Below, in pieces: positions 34,079 through 43,642 of a DNA stretch of 43,642 nucleotides. Location: positions 1 through 43,642 of the forward strand of contig JAAAIG010000260.1 of NCBI GenBank assembly GCA_015852425.1. Direction: 5' to 3'. Position 1 is the first letter of the stretch; each line of letters starts with the position of its first letter. The position numbers and the translations under genes were made by a program. Source of the stretch: Gryganskiella cystojenkinii. Taxonomy: Eukaryota > Mortierellomycota > Mortierellomycetes > Mortierellales > Mortierellaceae. The notes below the pieces were generated by a model that was not told the DNA's origin, did no database searches, and worked only from the letters and a program-made list of their open reading frames with translations.

Positions 34079-35405
34079 TTGCTCTATTCCTTGTCTCAAT
34101 TAGGCTTACAGACAATGAGTCAGTCGCATTCTTACCATTACAACGTTGTAGCATACAGCATCAGCGAACAATCGCTTCTACAGCAACAATTGCAAGCACA
34201 CAGCAAAAGCCAACCTGACTTAGCCACTGTTCTGCAAAGTCTCTACAACATGAACGCCTATTCGACAAGCTCTTCTTACACAGCCTCTCCTCTCAAAGTC
34301 AGGATTCTATCGAGACTACTGGAGCACGTTCTCATCTGACAAGGATCGCCCCTGAGCCATCTCCACATCATCATGAAGGAGGGCAATCCTACCGCCAGCA
34401 CCAACAACAGCCTCAACAACAACAAGAACAAGGCAACCAAATGAAAGCCAAAAGGATTAGAAAATCAGCGATCAAAAAGTCAAAGTCGGCTGATGCACAA
34501 GACAAGAGAGACGCTGGCTGGTCGGCGGGACATTTCTTCGTCAAGTCTCTAGTGTCGTTGGTGTTAGGGTCCACGTCCCTGTCGTCCACGTCATTGTATC
34601 ATTCCAGGGACCCATCAATCGATTTCATCGACAAGTACATGAATCCTATCCTAGAACTTGAGATCCACCTACCTTGTAAACCCTTGATTTTGGCCTTTTT
34701 CGCATCAGCAACTCCAAAGAACCTCCGAACTCTGGAGCTGAAAGGCGGTCAGGACCTCGAGCATTTGAGCAAGGAGCGCCAAGACCTCGTGATGGATTTG
34801 CTCGCGATCGTTGTCAAGAATCTCACAAGACACTCGCCGCTGCCCACCTCGTCCAACCATTGCCACTCGATCTTCTTCTTTGACTTTGACGGAGTCGGCC
34901 TCTTCGTTCTCGACCTCGACCTCATCTTTGGCCTTGGTTCCAACATCACCTCGCACATTGCATTGCCTCTCTAGCCTACAAAATCTTACCATCAACAATC
35001 ATGAAGTCGACAACACGAACAGTGGACAGTGATACGAAGATGCTCATCAACTCAGTTATTCACACAAGGATCATGAAGATTGCCATCACTTCGACCCAAA
35101 GATTCCACATGATGGCACTGGATACACTGAAACGGCGGGGCCATTGAAAGTACTTCTCTCTGATCGACTTCAAACGCTGTGGGAGTGTGAAAAGCCGAGA
35201 CGTTCAGAGACTTCTAGCGGACTGCTCTCGATTGGAGATCCTAGTGGCGCATTCACTTTCTGAGGAAAATGTGTTTCCGGGTAATCAGCATGAACACCAA
35301 AAATACGAGAGCAACATAGTAACGGCAGCTGAATGTTGGACCGAGCAAGTCTGGGCCTGCAAAGACGCTATTAGAGTGCTGGATGTTGTGATCATTGTCA
35401 AGTAG
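34079..35405 (+). pseudogene. Decayed F-box/LRR-type gene in several frames
   Basis: Coding-like segments are spread over three plus-strand frames with stops between them. 34079-34339 holds NPGQIISDLNVLLYSLSQLG-type sequence then SYHYNVVAYSISEQSLLQQ. 34441-34974 has AKRIRKSAIKKSKS, PILELEIHLPCKPLILAF and NLRTLELKGGQDLEHLSKER. Around 34940-34990 another frame reads LHCLSSLQNLTINNHEV. 35195-35405 has VQRLLADCSRLEILVAHSLS and ACKDAIRVLDVVIIV. These are LRR strand patterns of the same general kind as the gene upstream. No F-box start and no consistent splice model connects them, so I call it a pseudogene. The inverted-repeat element begins 20 bases after the last stop. Confidence 0.6.
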
Positions 35406-35424
35406 GAGGTTCGGAGAAGGACGT

Positions 35425-36060
35425 CGCTCAGTATCTCAGTATGGACGGAAACGCTTACCCTGGTTTTGTTGTCCCATCATACGACGACGTAATGTTCGGA
35501 GAGCATTCTGCGCACCTCGGGCACGTTGCTCCAACTGATCTACATGCAACAGAGTGACTGGGTGTAGTGTTTTTAACCGAATTTTTTTTGAACTGGTTCA
35601 GATATTGGTCAAATGAAGTCTGACTGGTCGGTTAACCGGTCACAATCGGGCGTGTTTGTTGACCGAACCACGTATAATACTAACTCACTCGTCCTTCTCA
35701 GTCAAGTTGTTAGCCAGCCATAACCGGTCAGGTTGTCAACCAGTCAAGTTGTTAACAGGTCAAACCACATATATCAAGAGTCGATCACTCGGTTAACCAG
35801 CTAACCGTGATTTAAAAATGTCGGTTAGAAGCACTACTGGGGATGACTTGTAAAAGTCGAATGCTGGGATAGAACATGGGCTCGGAGTCGGAGAGACAAC
35901 CTCAGCCGCCAGAGCCAACATTCGCTGCCAGTCTGTTGCACATTGACCAGCTGGAGCAACGTGCTCGGGGTGCGCAGAATGTTAACTGAACTTTACATCG
36001 TCGTATGATGGGACAACAAGACTAGGGCAAGCGTTTCCATCCATACTGAGATACTGAACG
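35425..36060. mobile_element. 636-bp element with 134-bp imperfect inverted arms
   Basis: The left arm 35425-35558 and right arm 35927-36060 are reverse complements of equal length with about 20 mismatches by eye and no gaps. Shared landmarks are TCAGTATCTCAGTATGGA at the outer ends, TTGTTGTCCCATCATACGAC, CATTCTGCGCACC and CACGTTGCTCCA. There is no ORF. No clear target-site duplication flanks the arms. It may be a foldback or MITE-like element, or an inverted duplication of other DNA. The divergence between arms says the structure is not recent. Confidence 0.75.
35565..35836. mobile_element. Nested 272-bp MITE-like element, TIR TAGTGYTTYTAACCGA
   Basis: The left end TAGTGTTTTTAACCGA (35565-35580) matches the reverse complement of the right end (TAGTGCTTCTAACCGA, 35836-35821) with two mismatches. 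The interior carries many degenerate GGTTAACCGGTCA-like units in both orientations. A short CTGGG repeat occurs at 35558-35562 and 35837-35841 but is offset, so the target duplication is unclear. A TAGTG terminus would suit a hAT-type element; that is a guess. Confidence 0.55.
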
Positions 36061-37328
36061 AGTATAAAGATCTGTACTCTGCTGGAGCATCTTTCTCAAC
36101 AACTCCTCCATTCCTTTTCCTTTCCTTGTAAATACCCTTGCTTCCTTTGCATCCTTTTTTTCTATAATTTATGAGTAAAAAAGGGCAGACCGAGGGGAGT
36201 GTGGCGATTTAGTCGGGATATTTCATCTTGAACAACATACTGTAACATCAATAAATTATTTATCCTAAACTCCACGCGTCCACTCAGAAGAAAAAAAAAG
36301 ATAAACGTGCACTGTTAAGTACTCTGTCACCGTATGCAATTTAGACAAAAAAGATCACCCGTAAGGAAACGTAAAGCCTGCATGTCTATGGGCAGAAACC
36401 CAACCTCAGAAAGAATAATATATTTACCATGAACCCTTGGAGGTTAACTTTGCCCTCTTCGTTCCATTACTCCTGGAGACTTCGCCTTGGCACTGTGTCA
36501 AGCTCTCTTTGCTTTGCCTTTAGTATCTGATCCTCTTGTCTATAAAACGAGCCGCCTTCCCGACAACTTTTTTTCCTAAGAAAAAAAAAACTCCTTCTCG
36601 ACATTCCTTCCACTCTTGCTCTTTCATACCTATCTTTCAACATCCGTTTCTCTTCAATACACTCCCATTTTAGAATCCAGGTCAACGAAGGCACGCAAAA
36701 GAAAAGAAAACGATCAATTTGGACATTTGTATTTTTACCGTATAGATTGGCATTGTTTCTCCCCTGTCCGGATACTCTTTCACTCTTGTCGATGGGGTCA
36801 CAAAGATGATATAACAGCAGGATTTTGCCTTTTTCCTTCTGCGAATGTAAGCCGAAATGAAAAAAAATTAGGACGATGATCAGAAAGGCGTTCGAGCCGC
36901 TCATCGTGCACTTTGGATCGACTGAATATGCGGGCCTTTTTTTTTTTTTTTTTTTGGCATCGTCTTGATTTTGGCAAAAGCAAAAAGAAAAAAAATGGCT
37001 GAGCACAATGGCAAAATTAGCAGAAACCCTTTGCAGAAATGAAAATAAACATGTCAACAAAGTGCCAGGGGTCAGTTGGTGGGCGATAGAGTATTAAACA
37101 GCCACACAAAATCGACGTCGAGCGCTTTTGGCATTTCGCCTGGGCCGCGGCGCATAAAATGACCTTTCTCCCCGCATTCTCCTTCCTCTCTTTTCTGCGC
37201 TCTCCTTCCCCCTTCCGCCCACTCGCTCTTCATCGCCTCCTCACCACTATTTATTATTTCGTTAGTATTATATGTTATCAACACTATATCTTCCCCTCTC
37301 AGCATTATCCTCCCCCTGGGTCTTGGGA
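36061..37328. other. Gap before the second zinc-finger gene
   Basis: The 36063-36150 stretch (TATAAAG then a CT-rich run) looks like another promoter with no gene behind it. A 197-codon minus-strand frame at 37060-36467 is built on T-runs and is not believed. At 37153 a CATAAAA box followed by CTCCCCGCATTC begins the promoter of the next gene. Confidence 0.5.
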
Positions 37329-38480
37329 ATGAGCACGTATCGAGTCCTCGGTCGACGTCGTCAGACAGTATATTCGACGCCCGTCGTTACCGCGCCTCAT
37401 GCTGAGCAACAGAACGGCGCTTTAGACGCCACAGACACTTTGACCGCAATCGCCCATGAAGTGCCGCCTGTCGAGTTCTATTGTGCGGGTGTTACAAATT
37501 TTCAGACAGAGATTGTTGACGACCGCTACTTGCATCCGGAAGACACTGTCACGATCGATATGATGGTACTCTGGATGTTAGAGGCTTTCTCATCCCTACT
37601 TCAGACAACCTCAGAGTCTACTTGGGCCGAATTATGTTCATTTGATTTTGATTGTGGAAACGTTTTCTGGGTGGGCACCACATCCGTCATGCGCATGCTC
37701 AAAGGCCGATCCACTCCGACCGTCGCCTCATCTGCCGTTGACGAAAGTATGGGTCCAATCTGGTCTATCTCCGGGAACGTCACTGAGATATGGGTTATGC
37801 AAAACGTTTTTGGTTGTATCGAGTGTAATCCAGCGGCGAGAACATATAACTTCCAGCCTGCAGTTTGGAATCAACACTCAGCGGCCGAGCCTCCAGATAC
37901 GGAACGTGTGCGCCAACACCTTCAAAGATCGTATGCAGCTTTTACATTCTGGATTCAAGTCAACGGTGATCCTGTCGATCCCATATCGCCTGGAGCTCGG
38001 AGTGTTACAATGCACCAAGATGTCATGGCCAGTCAAGGTGCTGCCGTGGCCGAGCATGCGGAGCCGTACGCGGGCCATGAGTTCTCTGTCGCTGGCCAAG
38101 CAAATAGTGGTGACAGCCATGAGACGAACCCGGCCACCGCCTACCGTTGCAGGACTTGCGTTGAGCCCCGCTACTTCAAACGAGCGTGTAACCGAAACAA
38201 ACACGAACGAGAAAACCACGGGGAACCTGCTCACGCCTGCTCCGAGACAACCTGTCTTGTAAAGACTAAACAAGACCTCAAGGTCAACGGAACTCGATGC
38301 GATTGCCCCGGTTGTCGAGACAATGTGTGCAGGCGTCGGTTCGCGCAAAAGTCAGACCTTGCTCGGCATGTCCAGACAGTCCATTGCAGGCTCAAGACGA
38401 TTAAGTGCAAGCTCGCTGGCTGTGACGCTCGCTTTGGACGATATGAGGACCGCATCCAGCACCTGAGGAAGGATCATTAG
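37329..38480 (+). CDS. C2H2 zinc-finger protein, family member B
   Basis: A single exon of 383 residues from MSTYRVLGRRRQTVYSTPVV. An in-frame ATG at 37272 exists but has a pyrimidine at -3 and lies in leader-like sequence. The protein is a diverged paralog of the gene at 29504: shared segments are (D)MMVLWM, then a W-x-L segment, then EIWVMQNVFGCIECNPAART, and the whole finger block. Fingers are CRTC-x13-H-x4-H; a Cys-rich insert CSETTC...VNGTRCDCPGC; CRDNVCRRRFAQKSDLARH-VQTVH; and KCKLAGCDARFGRYEDRIQH. Intact from start to stop, it is the best reference for the family. Likely a nuclear DNA-binding protein; the role of the N-terminal module is unknown. Confidence 0.82.
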   Translation: MSTYRVLGRRRQTVYSTPVVTAPHAEQQNGALDATDTLTAIAHEVPPVEFYCAGVTNFQTEIVDDRYLHPEDTVTIDMMVLWMLEAFSSLLQTTSESTWAELCSFDFDCGNVFWVGTTSVMRMLKGRSTPTVASSAVDESMGPIWSISGNVTEIWVMQNVFGCIECNPAARTYNFQPAVWNQHSAAEPPDTERVRQHLQRSYAAFTFWIQVNGDPVDPISPGARSVTMHQDVMASQGAAVAEHAEPYAGHEFSVAGQANSGDSHETNPATAYRCRTCVEPRYFKRACNRNKHERENHGEPAHACSETTCLVKTKQDLKVNGTRCDCPGCRDNVCRRRFAQKSDLARHVQTVHCRLKTIKCKLAGCDARFGRYEDRIQHLRKDH

Positions 38481-38935
38481 CGCATACAAACAGAGTCCTC
38501 CCGAACACGGAAGAGAATGTTCATCCCCGGACTGAAAAGCAGCCTCCCTTCAACAACTTTTTTTTGTATAAATTATCTATAAGTTTAATTTATTTTGAAA
38601 AAAAAAGCACATCGTCATGCTACGAGTTAAGACTTTTAATGAGACCTTCTACTGTCGGGTCCAGAACGCAAACAAAAAAGAAAAGACGTGAAGACAATCT
38701 TGTTCTTGTAGCGATTGCGCCAAGCAATGATCCGGGTCACCCGAACTGCTCCTGCATTTTTTTTAACAAAGTGCTTTGCCATGAATTTTTTCGATAGAAA
38801 ATTGTTACCATTTCGTCTATCTAATAACCTTGTGGCAATCCATGTTTTTAAAAAACGTTGCAATGACTCTGTCAACCACAAGGGAGAATCAAGTTTAGTT
38901 GCTTAGCCAGAGCATATCTTTGTTGTATAAAAGAG

Positions 38936-39010
38936 ACTCACTCCCCGCACATTCAACTCCTATTCTCCACCTTCTCACACTTCACTCTTCATTGCTTTCT
39001 GGTTCACAGA
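38936..39010 (+). promoter_or_regulatory. Orphan promoter copy resembling the zinc-finger gene promoters
   Basis: TATAAAA at 38936-38942 is followed by GAGACTCACTCCCCGCACAT and a CT-rich run with CACTCTTCATTGC. The member B promoter has CTTTCTCCCCGCATTC and GCTCTTCATCGCC at matching places, and member A has TATAAAATGGACTCGCT. No ORF follows, so the gene body is gone or was never copied. Confidence 0.45.
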
Positions 39011-40440
39011 AAATTAACACAAAAAAAAAAAAGTATGCACAACACACACTCTACACAATCACAATTTCCCCGTTGTCCAACAGCCGGAAGCAAAAGCATA
39101 AACAGGCAAGATAGCATACTGAGAGCAGTGCAGCTAAAGCTTGCCATTTTTTTTTACTTTTACTATAGAACCTCAAGGAACGAATAGCTGAGTTACAGAC
39201 ATACAGCTGGATTGGAAAATGGCAAAGGATCGCGTCTCTAGTCAAGGTCCAAGTAAATCATGCCTAAAAAAGGAAGAGTCATTGCCTTATTTTGTCTGAT
39301 TGAATTGAAAAGAGGACAAGAGGATGCGAACGTAGGGGCATCACCAATGGTTTCGATCAGATGCAAGGGGTACGAGTACTGGGAGCGAAGATATTTTCGG
39401 GTCCTTGGACCAATAGCTATGTGTCGACACTGAGGGAGCGTTGTCGGTTTATCTTGGCTCTGCTTGTTCACATTTCCTTAGCCTTTCAACCTAAAAAACA
39501 CGACGAGAGGTTTGGGGGAGCGTGGACGGAGGGGGGGAAAGGCGCGGCACTTTTGAAATTCCTTGGCGACTTTGCCTTTATCGATTCGACACTGTTGCAG
39601 GAACGGAGGGAGCAAAAAGGCAAAGGGCAACAGAGAAACTTCCAAAGGAAAAGTGGACATGTGACGAGTAGGAAGAGAGTGAGAGAGTAAGTCAACTTGG
39701 CCTTTTATAATATGAAGAAAGCAGGCAAAGAAAATAAAAGGACGCGAACTGAATCAAACATTTTGTTTGGTAAGAGAAAAACAAAAGTGAAGCCGAAAAC
39801 ATCTTGCAAAAATCTTTGTCGCTGTTAGCGGTAAGAAGGGCGAGACATCGAAGCTTTGGTCATGTTCACCCTTCGAGATTTACTAGGGGAATTGCGAAAC
39901 GAAAACATGAAAATTCACCCTTTCCAAGAAAGAGAGAGAGAGAGATAAAGGAGACCATGTTCAGGTCCCACGAAAACGGTTTTTTTGGAGGCGGCTCGCA
40001 TTGCTTTAGCATCTAAACCCATTGACGTTGACTTGGATGAATAAATGGATGACGACAGAACAAAAAAGTAAAGACGGCATTTTTCTCTTTTGCAACGCTT
40101 ATTTCTAAATTGCACACGGATATTTTTTACATGTTTTATCAGCTCATGCAAGGACCGCACTGCGTCAACAAAAAAAGAGTGTCACCAACGTCAAAGAAGA
40201 CCTTACAAGAAGCGTGAAATGTTTCTCCGTATAGCTTTTCTCTCCCAGTGCGTTTGTCTTGAAGAAATACTAAAGCAGCCCGTCCAGGCGTAGACTGAAA
40301 GGTGAACAGGAGAATAGATCATGAAGCTGCCGGAGCAATCTGACTCTCTTTCGAGTTTCAGTCAAAATGTCCTCTGCTTAGGTGTAATTTTATTAGCCAA
40401 CAGAAGAAAAAGAAATAATTAAAGCAAGAGTCCTGATCCT

Positions 40441-40545
40441 TCGCCCCGTTCGGCTGAACGACCTTGTCTATGGAGGCAAGGTCTTAGATTCTTTCCGCTC
40501 GTTCGGAGTACTGGCAAAGTCGGGCTGTGCGAGCAGCCTCGCAAG
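40441..40545. ncRNA. Unassigned structured region: three consecutive hairpins
   Basis: Stems: CGTTC/GAACG at 40447-40451 and 40456-40460; GACCTTG/CAAGGTC at 40460-40466 and 40477-40483; GGCTG/CAGCC at 40523-40527 and 40534-40538. The block is richer in G+C than its A/T-rich flanks and contains no ORF. It may be a non-coding RNA on either strand. I could not match it to a known snRNA, snoRNA, RNase P/MRP or SRP RNA. Confidence 0.25.
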
Positions 40546-40747
40546 ATTATTGTTTCCTTGATCACTTTGATTTATCTTATTCAATTGAGGTCTTTTCTTA
40601 GTTCAATCAGGGAGTAATATATGCCTACAACACCAACAAACAAACAAACAACCAAGCAACAGCGAATAAGTGGCCTCATCCGTTGGTGTATTGTGCTTCA
40701 ATCTGAGCTGGGAGGAATGAGAGGGAGTCGAATCCCGAAAAAAATTC

Positions 40748-40754
40748 TATAAAA
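40748..40754 (+). promoter_or_regulatory. TATA box of family member C
   Basis: TATAAAA, 150 bases upstream of the ATG at 40898, followed by a T/C-rich leader as in members A and B. Confidence 0.5.
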
Positions 40755-40897
40755 ACTATGGCCAAAGTCCACCCCGAATCTTTTAAAAAAAAGTCATTTT
40801 CTGCCTCGGACCGCAACTTTTTTTGCCACCTTCCTTTTCCTTATCATAACCATCAGACCCAACAATATCAATTTTTCACGCAAGAAAGGAACATACC

Positions 40898-41671
40898 ATG
40901 AACTCTGTCGCTGCCCGTCGCCGGGCCATGCGTTCAAGTCGTGGAGTAAACGACCGCTTTATGTCGCCCGAAAACGGCCCGACATTCCTCTCGTTTTTTC
41001 AAGCCGGCCAACCTGGACCCTTCCCAGACGGGATAAACCACGAGCAAGACCTCGATGACGGTTTTCGCTTTCACAGACACGACTCGACCACCCAGATGCA
41101 CCTCAATGGGGACAACCATGAGACCGAAGCCCCGCAGATTTCAAATGACATTGTTTTGTCGTCGTTCTCGAATAGCTCGCCTGCTATCTCATCCCCCCAC
41201 CCAACTTTGTCAGAATGGTTGGACTCGAATGGACTCGATCACCAGTGTTGGTTAACCGAGTCTGAGCTTGGTGTTTTCGCTTTCGATCCTGAGAGGACCG
41301 TGCTTAAGTTTATGCCTTATCCCTTCGTCAACCTTACCCAGCTCCACAACTGGGCTAATGGCGCCTCCCCGACCGAGCATGATCGATTCTTCGAGTTCCA
41401 GTCCAACCGTGGCTTCTACCGCGTCTATCCCGAGGATGGAACTGTGTACTTTCTTTGCATGCGATCCGACGGTCGTTGCCAAGAGGGTCTTTACATAAGT
41501 GGAAACCTATCCATGGTCCAGAACCGTCATTTTGACAACGTCATCCTTGGTCATCCGGAGGGTCAGATCTGGTTGACGGCGCACGAGAGTTTCGATGATG
41601 TCAATGTTCACTTTTGGAGACGTGACTCCATGTTCGACATCGACAGAGTCAAGAACACGCTCGAAATGTGA
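40898..41671 (+). CDS. Finger-less protein related to the zinc-finger family (member C)
   Basis: A single exon of 257 residues from MNSVAARRRAMRSSRGVNDR (context ACCATGA). It has no Cys/His finger. Two segments resemble the N-terminal module of members A and B: CWLTESELGVFAFDPERTVL with FMPYP, and FEFQSNRGFYRVYPEDGTVY with FL; compare EFWLIQNKVGRVECNPKTGT and FYYPP. A third, QIWLTAHESFDDVNVHFW, is weaker. The pattern is aromatic-W-L, five residues, G-x-(V/F)-x-(hydrophobic or C)-x-P-x3-T-V-x-F. It may be a family member that lost the fingers, or an ancestral finger-less form. The relation is by eye and needs a profile comparison. Function unknown. Confidence 0.7.
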   Translation: MNSVAARRRAMRSSRGVNDRFMSPENGPTFLSFFQAGQPGPFPDGINHEQDLDDGFRFHRHDSTTQMHLNGDNHETEAPQISNDIVLSSFSNSSPAISSPHPTLSEWLDSNGLDHQCWLTESELGVFAFDPERTVLKFMPYPFVNLTQLHNWANGASPTEHDRFFEFQSNRGFYRVYPEDGTVYFLCMRSDGRCQEGLYISGNLSMVQNRHFDNVILGHPEGQIWLTAHESFDDVNVHFWRRDSMFDIDRVKNTLEM

Positions 41672-43642
41672 TCCGTGCCTTGAGCCTCTACAAAAATAAT
41701 TCCTGGGTATTGTCGGGGAAGAGGCAAAGTCAGCGTTGAGCGGAGAATTAGTCATCGGCTCCGACACCCCTTTTCTTCGCACGGTTCCTTGACAGCACAA
41801 TATTTTTACTAAGCTTATTTCATATTATATTTTTTGTATCAAACACATACCTTCGCGACACTTCCCATACATCGCCTCCTTAGTATCACGAAAAAAAAAG
41901 AACTACCATCCTTCGCTTGTTCGCCCTCAAACGATTCATCCTACTTGTCAGAGAATAAAAGAAAAAAAAAAAACAGAATCTGATCTGTGCCTTTTCTCTT
42001 TGCTTTTTTTGCTTTGCCCAACTCAGTTCAAAAATCGTTCATATTCGTCGCTCACTCGACTTTTGATCTCTCTTCTTCTTCATTCTTTCTTTTTCTTCTG
42101 CTCTTCACCCTAGCAATTCTCCCCTTCATGTATCTCTCTCACTCGCCGAAATAAGCATCAGAACCGTAGAAGCAATGTCTCCATCGCATTCATTCTAAGG
42201 ACATGTTCTGCCCGCATGTTTTTTTCTCCGCCTCTTTCTGTTCACCTCTGATATTTCCATCACTCATACAACGACGGCGACCTTCCTCTATTATTTTTTT
42301 AGAGCCGAACAGACGTCATCGCCTGATCAATTCTTGCAAGCCCTGGCTGGCCTAGGTAGTTTGACGGATGGATGGCCTGGTCCAGAATCAAGAGTAATCA
42401 TTACGCAAGAGGCAAAAAAGAGTAAAGAAAACATACGAGAGAGCAGCTTTCTCTATAATAACTTACGAAAATGGGGGGTTTTTTACGTGGGGGAGTGAGT
42501 TTTGCAAAGTTTATTTTTTTATTGAGAGAGGGACAATGGTCCAAAAGGTTGTCGATGTTGTTGCTGTTTGAGAAAAATCTTGCCAAACTCAAAAAAACGA
42601 ACAAAATCAGTAAGAATGTGCCCGCAGGATCCCCTTTCTCCTGCCCTTTTTTTTTGGTTACTATCGACTTTCACGACCCCGAAGAGCCATGTGGTTTGGT
42701 TGTGTCAGCTGCAAGACGGTGCACAAAAAAGATGGATGTTCGAGTAGTGAATCGTTTTCCAGCGAGCAGTATATTCACCCTTGGTAGGTCCAAGTACCCA
42801 AGCTCTTAAAAGTTTCACAGAATCTTTAGCACATGCACCATTGTGAATGGCTGTCATTCGGCAATGGCAATGAACAAAAAAAGATCAAAACTCAGTTATG
42901 CCCTTCATAGCACCCAATCAAATCGCAAAGAAAATTGGTTTTTTACTCAGCAGGGTAAAGAGCGACGCGCTACAAATCACGCGGTTTCTGAATGTTTTTG
43001 ATGAAAAAAAAACGAACAGTGCGATCCGTTTTCTGAGGACATTGAGCCACGATGGGACTCGATGAACAGGCCGCTAATGGTGCCATGAGGGCAAGTTGTC
43101 CGAGGTTATACTATAGGGATGGCCAGCGCCGTTTCAGTTCATTTTCTTTGCCCGGTCAGAAAAAACTTTGTCATACAGGAACACAAAACAACGATAGCAC
43201 AGACCCGGAAACAGTTTTTTTTACCCTGTTTGTGTGTTGTGCTGTGTATTGTGCGTTGAGCGTTTTGAGGCTGTTGCGCGCAATAAACAAAGTAGGGATC
43301 ACGGTCCCAGTGCGAAATTTGATGACCTCTCCCAAAAATTTAGTCCAGTTTTTCCTCTTTTTTTTTCTTTCTTCTTTTTCTTTTCTATGTTCTCTTCCGT
43401 TGCCCCACCACCCTTGTTACCCTACCTCAACAGCTATTCTCAACAAAGACCTTCAACCTTTTTTTTCTCAGCTTTTTTGCTCAACACCTTCCCCCCCAAC
43501 CAACTTTTGAGCTTTCCTCTATCTTCCCGTCCAAGTTCAGAAAGAAAAAAAAAAGTTTTTTTCCTCTTTGCACAGTGTTGACCACAGCCTCTCTCTCCTC
43601 TATTTTCATACACCGACTCGCTGCCTGCAGAGAAGCAAAAAA
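41672..43642. other. Right-end gap: no confident gene
   Basis: T/C-rich leader-like sequence at 41990-42170 precedes ATGTCTCCATCGCATTCATT (42175), which stops after seven codons. An exon-like open stretch begins after a TTTTTTTAG acceptor at 42302 (AEQTSSPDQFLQALAGLGSL). The last 300 bases are again pyrimidine-rich and may be the leader of a gene beyond the edge. Nothing here is secure. Confidence 0.4.

Larger units (their letters stand above)
38481..40897. other. Gap of 2.4 kb with an orphan promoter and a structured block
   Basis: No credible protein gene. It holds a TATA-plus-leader copy at 38936-39010 that leads nowhere, simple repeats (GAGA near 39930), and a hairpin-rich block at 40441-40545. 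The last 150 bases are the promoter of the next gene. Confidence 0.5.

Noticed and set aside
35580..35820. CRISPR-like array from the repeated GTTAACC units
   Set aside because: Units are degenerate, unevenly spaced and in both orientations, and the genome is eukaryotic; a mobile-element interior explains them better.
36467..37060. 197-codon minus-strand ORF
   Set aside because: Composed of Phe/Lys runs from T/A tracts, no domain, and it overlaps the promoter side of the second zinc-finger gene.

Overview
The window reads as nuclear DNA of a filamentous fungus. Genes carry short GT-AG introns, there are two mitochondrial proteins of fungal type (Mss51-like, Tim54-like), a fungal NADPH oxidase, a Kre9/Knh1-type GPI wall protein and an AP-1 (Yap/Pap1) bZIP factor. 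Long Gln/His/Asn/Ser-rich tracts, abundant F-box/leucine-rich-repeat genes and wide T-rich or CT-rich spacers suggest an early-diverging lineage such as Mortierellomycota. That placement is inference from style, not from a search. Layout, left third (1-15108): the left edge has a minus-strand fragment of a pirin gene, broken by a frameshift and running in frame into leucine-rich-repeat-like sequence. Then come a Kre9/Knh1-like wall protein (+), an MSS51-like COX1 translation factor (-, three exons), a superoxide-producing NADPH oxidase (-, two exons), a 1379-residue low-complexity/coiled-coil protein (+, divergent from the oxidase), a degenerate minus-strand reading frame, and a two-exon gene of unknown function (+). 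Middle (15109-28181): about 6 kb without a recognisable gene leads into a bZIP transcription-factor gene with a possible Q/H-rich 5' part and a 784-base intron. TIM54 (-) follows, then a palindrome carrying two CACGTG sites, then tRNA-Gly(GCC). Beyond the tRNA no run of four or more T occurs for about 110 bases, and that stretch has the outline of a box C/D snoRNA ending directly at a nine-T tract, so a tRNA-snoRNA dicistron is possible. Right third (28182-43642): this part looks accessory. Two related C2H2 zinc-finger genes and a finger-less third protein share an undescribed W/G/P/T-containing module and TATA-plus-CT-rich promoters. An orphan copy of such a promoter stands without a gene. 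Between them lie an F-box/LRR gene, a decayed LRR pseudogene and a 636-bp inverted-repeat element with a smaller MITE-like element nested in its centre. The left and middle genes have housekeeping roles (respiration, protein import, redox signalling, cell wall, stress transcription) and show no sign of acting as one pathway. The right part shows local duplication, decay and mobile-element activity.
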